The notes under the pieces: model-generated
What the model was told of the DNA's origin: nothing
Seen by the model: the letters and a program-made list of their open reading frames with translations, nothing else
Database searches by the model: none
Shown: positions 33,575 to 43,058 of the stretch, piece by piece
Position numbering within the stretch: position 1 is the first letter of the stretch
Layout: the number at the start of each line of letters is the position of its first letter
Assembly (NCBI RefSeq): GCF_900102915.1
Contig: NZ_FNGG01000002.1
Coordinates: 523,097-587,096 of the forward strand
Length of the DNA stretch: 64,000 bases
Source: Salinimicrobium catena
GTDB lineage: Bacteria > Bacteroidota > Bacteroidia > Flavobacteriales > Flavobacteriaceae
Direction of reading: 5' to 3'
Made by a program: the position numbers and the translations under genes

Positions 33575-36270
33575 TACTCATCAAAAAGCTTGATCTGCGC
33601 CTTGTCTGTTTCGGTTGTTTTCTTGTTGATCTTTCCTTCGGAAAAATCAGGAGAATTTGCTTTTTTCTCTTCGGAAGCAGTGTTTTCTACAGCCTCTTCT
33701 TCCACTACCTCCATCTCCTCTGGCCTTGTCTCTTCAGGCTCCACATAAGGTTTCGGGTCGAGCAGATTTATCTGTTTTACCTTGTCTGTAGTAAGCTGAT
33801 TTCCAAGAGCCTTAATTCCTTTTACCGAAATAAATTCTTCAAGTTCAACAGTGTCGTTTGGTTTCTGGTCTTTACCCCTTATTTTTGAGTATACCACTTC
33901 GGCTACCGGCAAATAATCTGTAGAAACAATTTCGAGATACGACTTCGGATTGTCTCCTATGAAATTCTCTTCTTTTTCTTCATTTTCTATCAGGAAACGC
34001 TTCACATAGAAACGTTCTTTTTCGGCTTCCCAATAAATGGCCGAGATGGGCTTTTTTGGAACCCATTTCTCCAGCACCACAATATCTTCATCAAACCTGG
34101 TGGTAAGCTCAGGTTTGATCGTTTTGGCAATTCCGTTTTGGGTAATGATCAAAAGACGATCTTCTCCTTTGAATTCTCCCAGCAGCTCTCCTCTTTCATC
34201 AACATTCAACCTTTTCACTGTCTCATCAAACCAGATTCGGCGTGGTTTTAAAGTGGAAACCCCTTCCTCCTTCAGTTCAATACGTTTTACCGGATATTTG
34301 GTGACAATATTTCCTTTTACCCCACGGCCTTTAATGGCCATATCGGCAAAATCCACATCAAATTTTAGTTTTTTGATACTTCCCACCTGTCTAAGGTAAA
34401 CCATCACCACTTCGGCCTCCCCGTTTGGATTTGCTGAAAAATAGGATATTTCTGAACCTTTTTTACCCTGGGTCACATCGTACTCCCGATCTCGCGTAAT
34501 GGAAGTAACGGCAAAACGCTTGATGTAAGAAGCCCCGCCTTTCCCATCCTTATAAATAAGGTTATAAATGGTTCTTTTGTCTTTTTTCTTAAAAATGGCG
34601 ACGTGTATGATATCTTTCCCGATAAAGGTTTTGGTATCGACCTTGGTCACCATCATTTTACCTTCTTTCGTAAAGCAAATGACATCATCAATATCTGAAC
34701 AGTCGGTAACGTATTCGTCCCTCTTAAGAGAAGTTCCCACGAAACCTTCCTTCCTGTTCACATACAACTTGGTGTTGCGAATTACCACCTTGGTGGCTTC
34801 TATATCTTCGAATAATCTAAGCTCTGTTTTTCTTTCTTTTCCTGCGCCGTAATCTTTCTTCAGGCGCTTGAAATAAGCTATTGCATACTCTACCAGATTA
34901 TCCAGATGATGTTTGATCTGCGCGATCTCACCTTCCAGAGCTTCAATCTTTTGCTGTGCCTTATCTAAATCAAACTTTGAAATACGTTTGATCCTTATTT
35001 CTGTAAGGCGAACAATATCTTCTTCGGTCACCGCTCGCTTAAGATGTGTGATGTGCGGCTGTAATCCTTTATCAATGGCTTTGATCACCCCTTCCCAGGA
35101 TTCTTCTTCTTCTATATCACGATAGATCCTGTTTTCAATAAAGATCCTCTCGAGCGAAGCGAAATGCCACTGCTCCTGAAATTCCTCAAGTTTGATCTCC
35201 AGGTCACTTTTTAGAAGCTCAACCGTGTGATCTGTTGATCTTCGCAAAATTTCGGAAACCCCTAAAAACGCAGGTTTATTGTCAATAATGACACAGCTTA
35301 GCGGCGATATTGATACTTCACAATTCGTAAAAGCATATAGGGCATCGATCGTTTTGTCGGGAGAAATATTTCCTGGTAAGTGGATAAGGATCTCTACTTC
35401 GCTGGAAGTATTATCCTCAATTCTCTTGATCTTGATCTTTCCTTTTTCGTTGGCTTTAAGGATAGAATCAATTAAAGTAGAGGTGTTGGTGCTAAAGGGT
35501 ATCTCCTTTATTACCAGAGTGTTCTTATCAAGCTGAGAAATTTTTGCGCGTACCCTCACACGGCCACCACGCATCCCGTCATTGTAGTTGGTGATGTCGG
35601 CAATTCCCCCTGTCGCAAAATCTGGAAATAACTTGAATTTTTTCCCCTGCAGGTGTTTGATGCTCGCCTCGATCAATTCGTGAAAATTATGAGGCAGGAT
35701 CTTCGTACTCAATCCAACGGCAATACCTTCGGCACCCTGGGCAAGCAAAAGCGGGAACATTACCGGAAGGTTTACCGGTTCTTTTTTTCTTCCGTCATAA
35801 GAAAGCTGCCATTCTGTGATCTTTGGGTTATAGACCACATCAAGGGCGAATTTTGACAATCTCGCCTCAATATAACGCGCGGCAGCTGCTCCGTCCCCTG
35901 TCAAAATGTTCCCCCAGTTTCCCTGGGTATCTATCAGCAGGTCCTTTTGCCCCACCTGCACCATGGCGTCCCCAATACTGGCATCTCCGTGCGGATGGTA
36001 CTGCATGGTATGCCCCACAATATTGGCCACCTTGTTGTAACGACCATCATCCAGGTCTTTCATGGAATGCATGATCCTGCGCTGTACAGGTTTGAATCCG
36101 TCTTCAATAGCCGGAACCGCCCTTTCCAGGATCACATAAGAAGCATAATCTAAAAACCAGTCTTTATACATGCCGGTAACCCGGGTTAGAACCTCCTGGC
36201 CTTCCCCTTGCAGCTCCTGGTTTTGCTCAAACTGTTCCTCTTGAGGATCTTTTTGATTTTCGTTCTCCAT
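33574..36270 (-). CDS. parC: DNA topoisomerase IV subunit A
   Basis: 898 residues. The GyrA/ParC breakage-reunion domain starts near residue 35 (FLDYASYVILERAVP) and includes the quinolone region YHPHGDASIGDAM and the active-site Tyr in GAAAARYIEARLS. A coiled coil follows around 400-460 and a C-terminal beta-pinwheel. The last 100 residues are acidic and low-complexity. It is the A subunit of the enzyme that decatenates daughter chromosomes; its partner ParE lies upstream in the same operon, and the assignment to Topo IV rather than gyrase rests on this linkage. Confidence 0.93.
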   Translation of the reverse strand: MENENQKDPQEEQFEQNQELQGEGQEVLTRVTGMYKDWFLDYASYVILERAVPAIEDGFKPVQRRIMHSMKDLDDGRYNKVANIVGHTMQYHPHGDASIGDAMVQVGQKDLLIDTQGNWGNILTGDGAAAARYIEARLSKFALDVVYNPKITEWQLSYDGRKKEPVNLPVMFPLLLAQGAEGIAVGLSTKILPHNFHELIEASIKHLQGKKFKLFPDFATGGIADITNYNDGMRGGRVRVRAKISQLDKNTLVIKEIPFSTNTSTLIDSILKANEKGKIKIKRIEDNTSSEVEILIHLPGNISPDKTIDALYAFTNCEVSISPLSCVIIDNKPAFLGVSEILRRSTDHTVELLKSDLEIKLEEFQEQWHFASLERIFIENRIYRDIEEEESWEGVIKAIDKGLQPHITHLKRAVTEEDIVRLTEIRIKRISKFDLDKAQQKIEALEGEIAQIKHHLDNLVEYAIAYFKRLKKDYGAGKERKTELRLFEDIEATKVVIRNTKLYVNRKEGFVGTSLKRDEYVTDCSDIDDVICFTKEGKMMVTKVDTKTFIGKDIIHVAIFKKKDKRTIYNLIYKDGKGGASYIKRFAVTSITRDREYDVTQGKKGSEISYFSANPNGEAEVVMVYLRQVGSIKKLKFDVDFADMAIKGRGVKGNIVTKYPVKRIELKEEGVSTLKPRRIWFDETVKRLNVDERGELLGEFKGEDRLLIITQNGIAKTIKPELTTRFDEDIVVLEKWVPKKPISAIYWEAEKERFYVKRFLIENEEKEENFIGDNPKSYLEIVSTDYLPVAEVVYSKIRGKDQKPNDTVELEEFISVKGIKALGNQLTTDKVKQINLLDPKPYVEPEETRPEEMEVVEEEAVENTASEEKKANSPDFSEGKINKKTTETDKAQIKLFDE

Positions 36271-36753
36271 TTAAGCCTTTGCTTTGTTTTTTTCGATCAC
36301 CTTATCCAGAGATAATTTTAAAGCCCGGGTCTTATTCCCGGTCAATAAAGTGATGTTGTATTTATAATGACGAAATCCTTTCCTGTTTCTAGAATTGATG
36401 AAAATGTGCAGTCTTTTGTAAAAAAAATAATTTTCCACCCTGTATCCCTGCAACTTTGATTTAGGCACTTCTGTTCGTTGATCGCGATAGCGCAAAAAAT
36501 TGGATAGCAATAGCCCACTGCTCTTAAATATCACGGCCTCGCCGTCACTATCAAATTCAAATGACCTGCCCACAATAAAAACGTAAACACCTACCAGGAG
36601 CGCAACAGCACTGGGAATTAAGCTATTGTAATTAAAAGGGACATCGTCGTACTTCAATTCTATAGATGCGAAAGTATTGGTAATGAACACCGCTACCACA
36701 ATAATATATATTGAAGGGACGATCTTTGTCTCCTTTTTATTCTTGAATTTCAT
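36271..36753 (-). CDS. Small membrane protein between parE and parC
   Basis: 160 residues: two N-terminal transmembrane segments (residues 12-32 and 46-62), then a basic cytoplasmic domain with a PH-like look (FEFDSDGEAVIFKSSG, LRYRDQRTEVPKSKLQGY). Not a known family to me. It is separated from parE by one base and ends directly before the parC start, so it must be co-translated with both topoisomerase subunits. A membrane-linked role around decatenation or simply position in the operon are both possible. Confidence 0.7.
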   Translation of the reverse strand: MKFKNKKETKIVPSIYIIVVAVFITNTFASIELKYDDVPFNYNSLIPSAVALLVGVYVFIVGRSFEFDSDGEAVIFKSSGLLLSNFLRYRDQRTEVPKSKLQGYRVENYFFYKRLHIFINSRNRKGFRHYKYNITLLTGNKTRALKLSLDKVIEKNKAKA

Positions 36754-36754
36754 C

Positions 36755-38608
36755 CTATTCCTCTACCAGGTCAAGTTCTACTTTCAAATTGTCAATGATG
36801 AACTCCTGCCTGTCGGGCGTATTTTTTCCCATATAAAAATTCAACAGCTCCTCTATAGACATATCTTTATCCAGCATTACCGGATCTAATCTGATATCCT
36901 CGCCAATGAAATGCTTGAACTCATCAGGCGATATTTCCCCCAGCCCCTTAAATCGGGTGATCTCGGGTTTACCCGAAAGCTTTGCCACCGCCTGCTGTCT
37001 TTCATATTCGCTATAGCAGTAAATGGTCTCTTTTTTGTTTCTTACACGGAATAATGGAGTTTGCAGGATATACAAATGGTTTTCCTTGATCAATTCAGGA
37101 AAGAACTGCAAAAAGAAAGTGATCAGCAAGAGCCTGATGTGCATTCCATCCACGTCGGCATCGGTGGCGATCACAATGTTGTTATACCGAAGGTCTTCCA
37201 TGGACTCTTCAATATTTAAAGCCGCCTGAAGGAGGTTGAATTCCTCGTTCTCGTACACGATCTTTTTGGACATTCCGTAGGAATTCAGCGGTTTTCCACG
37301 CAAACTGAACACCGCCTGGGTATTCACATCCCGCGATTTGGTGATAGATCCACTCGCGGAGTCTCCCTCGGTGATGAAAAGTGTGCTTTCAAGATACCTT
37401 TCCTTTTTACTGTCCCCCAGGTGAATACGGCAGTCACGCAATTTTTTGTTGTGCAGACTGGCCTTTTTAGCCCTGTCCTTTGCGAGTTTCCTGATTCCGG
37501 AAAGCTCTTTTCGCTCCCTTTCGGCCTGCAGGATCTTGCGTTGAAGCAATTCTGCGGTCTCAGGATTCTTATGCAAATAGTTATCTAAATGCGTCTTTAG
37601 AAAATCATTGATGTAGGTACGCACCGTAGGCAGGTTACCACCCATATCTGTAGAACCCAGCTTGGTTTTCGTCTGACTCTCAAAAACCGGTTCCATCACT
37701 TTTATACTAATGGCGGAAACTACAGACTTTCTAACATCGCTCGCCTCAAAATTCTTTCCGTAGAATTCTCTTACGGTTTTCACCAGGGCCTCACGAAAAG
37801 CAGATTGATGGGTACCTCCCTGGGAAGTGTTCTGCCCGTTGACGAAAGAGTGATATTCTTCACTGTACTGGGTTTTGCTGTGCGTAATAGCTACTTCGAT
37901 ATCATCACCTCTCAGGTGAATGATAGGATATAACCGGTCTTCCTCATTAATGCTGTCCGCCAAGAGATCGGCAAGACCATTCTCGGAATAGAATTTTTCT
38001 CCATTGTAAACTATGGTCAACCCCGGATTAAGGTACACATAGTTCTTGAGCATTTTTTCAATATACTCAGACCGGAATTTATAATGTTTAAAGATCAGCT
38101 CATCCGGAGTAAAAGAAACCTTGGTACCCCGCCTCCTGGAAGTTTCCGAAAGTTCCTCCTCGTTCACCAGGTTTCCTTTTTCAAACTCAGCCGACTTCGA
38201 TTTGCCATCCCTGGTAGACTCTACTCTAAAGCTGGATGAGAGAGCATTCACCGCCTTGGTACCTACCCCGTTAAGACCGACAGATTTCTTAAAGGCCCGG
38301 GTATCGTATTTCCCCCCGGTATTCATTTTAGAAACCACGTCCACTACCTTTCCTAAAGGAATTCCGCGGCCGTAATCCCGTACGATCACTTTTTGATTCT
38401 GAACAGAGATCTCAATGGTCTTCCCTGCTCCCATAACAAATTCATCGATACAGTTATCGATGACTTCCTTTAACAGGATATAGATCCCGTCATCGGCGCT
38501 GGAGCCGTCACCAAGTTTCCCAATATACATTCCGGGACGCATTCTAATATGCTCCTTCCAATCGAGGGACCGTATATTGTCCTCGGTATATTTTGTTTCT
38601 TCGCTCAT
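36755..38608 (-). CDS. parE: DNA topoisomerase IV subunit B
   Basis: 617 residues. The GHKL ATPase core has [21 protein letters not shown] and [14 protein letters not shown] (written here [12 protein letters not shown]); the transducer domain ends around residue 380, and the TOPRIM domain holds [14 protein letters not shown] and DADVDGMHI with the metal-binding Asp residues. It lacks the long insert seen in many GyrB proteins. It is the ATPase and cleavage subunit, first gene of the operon parE-membrane protein-parC-mscL. Confidence 0.93.
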   Translation of the reverse strand: MSEETKYTEDNIRSLDWKEHIRMRPGMYIGKLGDGSSADDGIYILLKEVIDNCIDEFVMGAGKTIEISVQNQKVIVRDYGRGIPLGKVVDVVSKMNTGGKYDTRAFKKSVGLNGVGTKAVNALSSSFRVESTRDGKSKSAEFEKGNLVNEEELSETSRRRGTKVSFTPDELIFKHYKFRSEYIEKMLKNYVYLNPGLTIVYNGEKFYSENGLADLLADSINEEDRLYPIIHLRGDDIEVAITHSKTQYSEEYHSFVNGQNTSQGGTHQSAFREALVKTVREFYGKNFEASDVRKSVVSAISIKVMEPVFESQTKTKLGSTDMGGNLPTVRTYINDFLKTHLDNYLHKNPETAELLQRKILQAERERKELSGIRKLAKDRAKKASLHNKKLRDCRIHLGDSKKERYLESTLFITEGDSASGSITKSRDVNTQAVFSLRGKPLNSYGMSKKIVYENEEFNLLQAALNIEESMEDLRYNNIVIATDADVDGMHIRLLLITFFLQFFPELIKENHLYILQTPLFRVRNKKETIYCYSEYERQQAVAKLSGKPEITRFKGLGEISPDEFKHFIGEDIRLDPVMLDKDMSIEELLNFYMGKNTPDRQEFIIDNLKVELDLVEE

Positions 38609-38638
38609 AGGTTTTTCCTGCGGTTATGTGGCTAATAT

Positions 38639-38666
38639 AAGGTTTCCAACAAAAAGTTGAAACCTT
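38639..38666 (-). other. Hairpin upstream of parE
   Basis: AAGGTTTC (38639-38646) and GAAACCTT (38659-38666) form an 8-bp perfect stem, extended inward by AAC/GTT with one bulged base. It lies about 30 bases upstream of the parE start, probably in the leader or promoter region, and could influence expression of the operon. Confidence 0.5.
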
Positions 38667-38811
38667 CCACTCACAAAATAATTAACAAATGTTTCACAAA
38701 AATTCGGGAGCACCTCATTTAGAGTGTGTAAGAAATACCCTTCAGATGTTTCTGCGGAAAAACTCTTCGGCGCCCCAAAAACCTCTCCGAAGAAGAGAAT
38801 TTGGAAACTGA

Positions 38812-38846
38812 AGTAAAAAAGATTCGGGGACATTCAATTCCCCGGA
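38812..38846 (-). terminator. Terminator of ychF
   Basis: Read on the minus strand: CGGGGA / TCCCCG stem with an 8-base loop, then a run of six T, just after the ychF stop. Confidence 0.75.
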
Positions 38847-38857
38847 AGAATTTTCAG

Positions 38858-39952
38858 TTAAACGTTGAATCTGAAGTGCATCACATCTCCATCTTTCACG
38901 ATATACTCCTTTCCTTCAACCCTCATTTTTCCGGCTTCTTTCACCTTCGCCTCACTTCCTAAAGAAACATAATCGTCATAGGCTATTACTTCAGCCCGAA
39001 TAAATCCTTTTTCAAAATCGGTATGAATGACACCTGCTGCCTGTGGCGCAGTAGCTCCCACCGGAATGGTCCAGGCGCGAACCTCTTTCACCCCGGCTGT
39101 AAAATAGGTTTGCAGGTTAAGCAGTTTATATGCCCCGCGAATAAGTTTGGCAGATCCCGGTTCATCCAGCCCTATATCCTGAAGGAACATTTGGCGCTCC
39201 TCGTAATCTTCAAGTTCTGTAATATCAGCCTCGGTCCCCACAGCAAGTACCAGTACCTCTGCCCCTTCGCCTTTCACAGCTTCTTTTACCTGCTCTACGT
39301 ACTCATTTCCTGAGACCGCGTCAGATTCGTTGACATTACATACATACATCACCGGTTTGTCTGTGATAAACTGTAAAGGTTTTATGAATTCTTCCCTTTC
39401 AGCCTCGGTAAGATCAATGGCCCTAACAGAGATACCTGCTTCCAGACCTTGCTTTACTTTAAGCAGGGCAGCCTCTTCTTTCTGGGCTTCCTTATTTCCG
39501 GTTTTTGCGGCGCGTTTTACTTTGTCAAGCTTCTTTTCGGCTGTTTCAAGGTCCTTCAGCTGCAATTCCATATCAATGGTTTCCTTGTCCCGCACGGGAT
39601 CAATAGAACCGTCAACGTGTACGATATTATCATTTTGAAAACAGCGCAGCACATGCAGAATGGCATCTGTCTCGCGAATGTTACCCAAAAACTGGTTTCC
39701 AAGCCCTTCTCCTTTACTAGCTCCTTTCACAAGCCCTGCGATATCCACTATTTCTACGGTCGCAGGCAGTACCCGCTCAGGATGCACCAGGCTTTCCAGC
39801 TTTTCCAGCCTTCTGTCAGGAACATTTACCACTCCAATGTTAGGCTCAATGGTACAAAATGGGAAGTTTGCGCTCTGTGCCTTGGCATTGGACAAACAAT
39901 TGAATAAGGTTGATTTTCCTACGTTGGGTAATCCTACAATTCCGGCTTTCAT
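38858..39952 (-). CDS. ychF: Redox-regulated ATPase YchF (Obg-family)
   Basis: 364 residues from [15 protein letters not shown] (ATG at 39952; a longer in-frame extension upstream is hydrophobic and not part of YchF). P-loop GLPNVGKS; Walker [11 protein letters not shown]; the NxxE-type G4 motif NVNESD explains ATP rather than GTP preference. A helical insert (residues 130-195) and a C-terminal TGS domain ([22 protein letters not shown]) are present. It binds ribosomes and influences stress responses. Cytosolic, single gene. Confidence 0.95.
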   Translation of the reverse strand: MKAGIVGLPNVGKSTLFNCLSNAKAQSANFPFCTIEPNIGVVNVPDRRLEKLESLVHPERVLPATVEIVDIAGLVKGASKGEGLGNQFLGNIRETDAILHVLRCFQNDNIVHVDGSIDPVRDKETIDMELQLKDLETAEKKLDKVKRAAKTGNKEAQKEEAALLKVKQGLEAGISVRAIDLTEAEREEFIKPLQFITDKPVMYVCNVNESDAVSGNEYVEQVKEAVKGEGAEVLVLAVGTEADITELEDYEERQMFLQDIGLDEPGSAKLIRGAYKLLNLQTYFTAGVKEVRAWTIPVGATAPQAAGVIHTDFEKGFIRAEVIAYDDYVSLGSEAKVKEAGKMRVEGKEYIVKDGDVMHFRFNV

Positions 39953-40148
39953 AAAATAAGATTTGCTGCTGTTTTTTGCGGCTGCAAAGATAATGATAAG
40001 TATCGAGAAAAAAGACACCCGTCATCCCATATTGAAAACCAACGATTTTGGCATTTTTCAAATCAGCTTTAGGAAAATTGTAACGTAGCTTTATCAGGAC
40101 TTAACAGTAGATAGGGCTACTTTTATAAATACCTGAAAAACAGTATTT

Positions 40149-40556
40149 ATGAAACCCATTCTAATCCTACTTTCTCTTTTATTCTTTACTTCGGGCTTTG
40201 CTCAGGTAAATTCGGGAACCGATTCTCTAAACCAGAAAGGTCTTCCTTATTTCAAATTGCGTGAACCTGCCGGTTATACTCTTGAAAAACAGGAATTCAC
40301 CTTCTCTCCTGAACAGGGTCGTATCCACATAAAAAAACTGCAGGACGAAGAAGAGGTTGATTTTGGCGACCTTCGGCGTACTACCGATGACGGGCTGTAT
40401 ATCATGACCTCTACCATTAATGAGGATGTTTCCTTCGGAAGATTCGATTCCATAGGCAACTTCAGGACATTGAGATATGATAAGGAAACAGACAGTGTTA
40501 TCGAGGAAAGATACATGATCAGAAAAACTGAAAATGAGGAGCCTGAACCGAAGTAA
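40149..40556 (+). CDS. Hypothetical secreted protein
   Basis: 135 residues with a clear signal peptide: MKPILILLSLLFFTSGFAQ, cleavage after Ala-Gln-like AQ. The mature protein is about 115 residues, charged, without Cys, with repeated acidic turns (DEEEVDFGDLRR, DSVIEERYMI). I recognise no family. It is probably periplasmic. It stands alone between the divergent ychF gene and the convergent methyltransferase gene. Confidence 0.65.
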   Translation: MKPILILLSLLFFTSGFAQVNSGTDSLNQKGLPYFKLREPAGYTLEKQEFTFSPEQGRIHIKKLQDEEEVDFGDLRRTTDDGLYIMTSTINEDVSFGRFDSIGNFRTLRYDKETDSVIEERYMIRKTENEEPEPK

Positions 40557-40644
40557 TTTCCGGAAGAGAAAAGAGAAGTAGGGCTGGTTTCTCTTAAAAA
40601 CACTCCATATACCCTACACCTGAGGCGTTTAAAGTTCATTCTTT

Positions 40645-41379
40645 TTACGCCTCTTTTTTTCCTAGTCGCAGCAGGAGCGGAAACTCCACCACACCTCTCT
40701 CACCAAACTCTTCAAAAAGGATACTTTCTATTAGACTTACCGGGTCTTTTCCATTTTTCTCTTTGTAATGTTTGACAGCAGACCAGGTTCTTAAATACCC
40801 TGTTAATCGTTCAAAAGACCACTCCTCATTTATAATTAACTCAGGTGCCGGGATTTCTTTAAAAGGAAAAGGGATGGTCTGGTACCGCTCCTCCAGGTAT
40901 CTTCGTTCCTCATCCCAATAGGAACCAATAATTTTTTGGTAAAAATGATCAATGATCTTATCTGTTCCGGCATTGCTTCGGAAAAGGGAGTAACCAATAA
41001 CAGCTAATACCCCCGAAGGTTTCAACACTCTTTTAACTTCACTGAAAAATCTGTCCATATTAAACCAGTGCACTGCCTGGGCAACGGTAACCAGGTCAAA
41101 AAAGTCTTTAGGAAAATCGGTGTTTTCGGCCGGTTGTACAGAATACCTGATGTTCGGTTTCTTTATCGCATTTTGCAATTGCTGGCGGCTGATATCGGTG
41201 GCTTCCACCTGCTGCATAAAGCCTGAGAGAGAAGCTGCTACCTGTCCGTTTCCGGTAGCACAATCCCATACTATATTCTTCTCCGTAAGAATGCTCTCCA
41301 GGAATTCAAAGAGTTCTTCAGGATAGCGTGGCCTGAACTGCGCGTACTGCTCTGCGCCTGTTGAAAAAAGATCTTTCAT
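40645..41379 (-). CDS. Class I SAM-dependent methyltransferase
   Basis: 244 residues with the methyltransferase_11-type fold: motif I VWDCATGNGQVAASL near residue 37, acidic motif II EATDISRQQLQNA near 58, and the LVTVAQAVHWFNMDRFFSE segment near 97, typical of the trans-aconitate/ubiE-like group in fungi and bacteria. The N-terminal YAQFRPRYPEELFEFL is the family signature. The substrate is unknown. Cytosolic, divergent from nhaA. Confidence 0.85.
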   Translation of the reverse strand: MKDLFSTGAEQYAQFRPRYPEELFEFLESILTEKNIVWDCATGNGQVAASLSGFMQQVEATDISRQQLQNAIKKPNIRYSVQPAENTDFPKDFFDLVTVAQAVHWFNMDRFFSEVKRVLKPSGVLAVIGYSLFRSNAGTDKIIDHFYQKIIGSYWDEERRYLEERYQTIPFPFKEIPAPELIINEEWSFERLTGYLRTWSAVKHYKEKNGKDPVSLIESILFEEFGERGVVEFPLLLRLGKKEA

Positions 41380-41517
41380 AACCTTCTCAATTTACGGAAA
41401 AAACTTTCCGGCTGACCGTTGTCATATTTTCTTCTTCGGGTTACGGTTAAATTGTTGGGCTAAAAAGAGGAATTTTCGGGAAAACATTATATAAAAATGA
41501 ATTAACCATACAAGAAG

Positions 41518-42921
41518 ATGAGAAAATCTGGCCTGGATGTCTATCTGCTGCTCCCTATCAAGAACTTCATAGAAAAACAAACCTCTGTGGGTTTGCTGCT
41601 TATTTTTTCGGCGACCCTGGCCGTCCTCTTTGCCAATTCTCCCTGGCGCAGCCTTTATCACGAATTCTGGGAACAACACCTTTATATAGGTATTAATGAC
41701 CTAGAACTTGAAAAAAGCCTGCTTCACTGGATCAATGACGGACTCATGTCCATTTTCTTTTTCATGGTGGGTCTGGAGTTAAAAAGAGAGATCATAGACG
41801 GCCACCTGGCCAGTGTTCGCGGAGCGGTTTTGCCTATTGCCGCCGCCCTGGGAGGAATGATCTTTCCTGCCCTCATTTATTTTGGCTTTAATACCGGAAC
41901 CGGATCTATTTCTGGATGGGGAATTCCCATGGCCACAGATATCGCCTTTGCCCTTGGGATCCTGTTCCTACTGGGCAAAAGAGTGCCGTTATCCTTAAAA
42001 GTCTTCCTTACTGCCATCGCCATTGTAGACGATATGGGTGCGGTTTTGGTGATCGCCCTCTTTTATACTGCCGACCTTGCCATTGAAAACCTGGTTTTAG
42101 CCGGTTTCTTTCTTCTAATATTGATGACCGCCAACCAAATGGGCATCAGGAGCACCTGGTTCTATGCCATTATGGGAATTGGAGGCTTGTGGATGGCCAT
42201 TATGCTCTCGGGCGTTCATGCCACGATCGCTGCTGTTTTGGTGGCTTTCACCATTCCTAATTCCAAAAAGATCAATACTCCGGTTTTTCTTCGGAAGGTC
42301 AGATGGCTTACCAACGAGGTAAGAAATAAGTACATTCGTTCCGTAAAAGAGGAGGAAGAGGAAACTGAAGAAGATGTGATCAGCAGCATTGAAAAGTTCA
42401 CTTCCCTGGCACAGGACGCCACTCCCCCGTTGCAGCGCCTGGAACATGCACTTTACCCGTTCGTGAGTTTTGTCGTACTTCCTTTATTCGCCTTTGCCAA
42501 TGCGGGAGTGACCATAGATACAGGTTCATTTAATGCCATTTTCAACCCCGTGACCATTGGAGTTGTTCTGGGGCTTATTGCCGGTAAATTCATTGGGATC
42601 GTCCTTTTCACCAGGCTCATGGTCTCATTGAAGATCTCTGAACTGCCTACGGAAGTTACCTGGAAACACATCTACGGAATCGGTTTTTTGGGCGCGATAG
42701 GTTTTACCATGTCCCTGTTCATCACAGAACTGGCCTTTGAGGACGAATTATTTATGACCCAGGCCAAGATAGGTATCTTACTGGCCTCGGTCATTGCGGG
42801 AACCATTGGGTTCTTCTATCTTAAAGGAGCCTCCAGAAGACCACGGGTATCTACAGCTTTTATCAGGCCTGAAGGGAAATTGAAGAAGGTAGAACGCGAA
42901 CCACAGAAGGCCGGCCTATAG
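41518..42921 (+). CDS. nhaA: Na+/H+ antiporter NhaA
   Basis: 467 residues with about twelve transmembrane helices. The transport-site pair of Asp is in AIAIVDDMGAVLVIAL, and the unwound-helix signature TDIAFALGILFLLGKRVP is intact. The loop around residues 255-300 is unusually long and acidic (EEEEETEEDVISS). The C-terminal tail is basic. It exchanges Na+ for H+ in the inner membrane, useful in seawater. Monocistronic. Confidence 0.95.
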   Translation: MRKSGLDVYLLLPIKNFIEKQTSVGLLLIFSATLAVLFANSPWRSLYHEFWEQHLYIGINDLELEKSLLHWINDGLMSIFFFMVGLELKREIIDGHLASVRGAVLPIAAALGGMIFPALIYFGFNTGTGSISGWGIPMATDIAFALGILFLLGKRVPLSLKVFLTAIAIVDDMGAVLVIALFYTADLAIENLVLAGFFLLILMTANQMGIRSTWFYAIMGIGGLWMAIMLSGVHATIAAVLVAFTIPNSKKINTPVFLRKVRWLTNEVRNKYIRSVKEEEEETEEDVISSIEKFTSLAQDATPPLQRLEHALYPFVSFVVLPLFAFANAGVTIDTGSFNAIFNPVTIGVVLGLIAGKFIGIVLFTRLMVSLKISELPTEVTWKHIYGIGFLGAIGFTMSLFITELAFEDELFMTQAKIGILLASVIAGTIGFFYLKGASRRPRVSTAFIRPEGKLKKVEREPQKAGL

Positions 42922-43058
42922 CTTTCTACTGCTCAAAATTAGCGAAATGGTTTTCGCCTTTTCCTCCTGCTGATCTTCATCAGATTTCACCATTTTTTAA
43001 CCCGGTACTGTCCGCTAACTTTTGAAATAGCTATACTTTTGTATCAGAATTCAAGATT

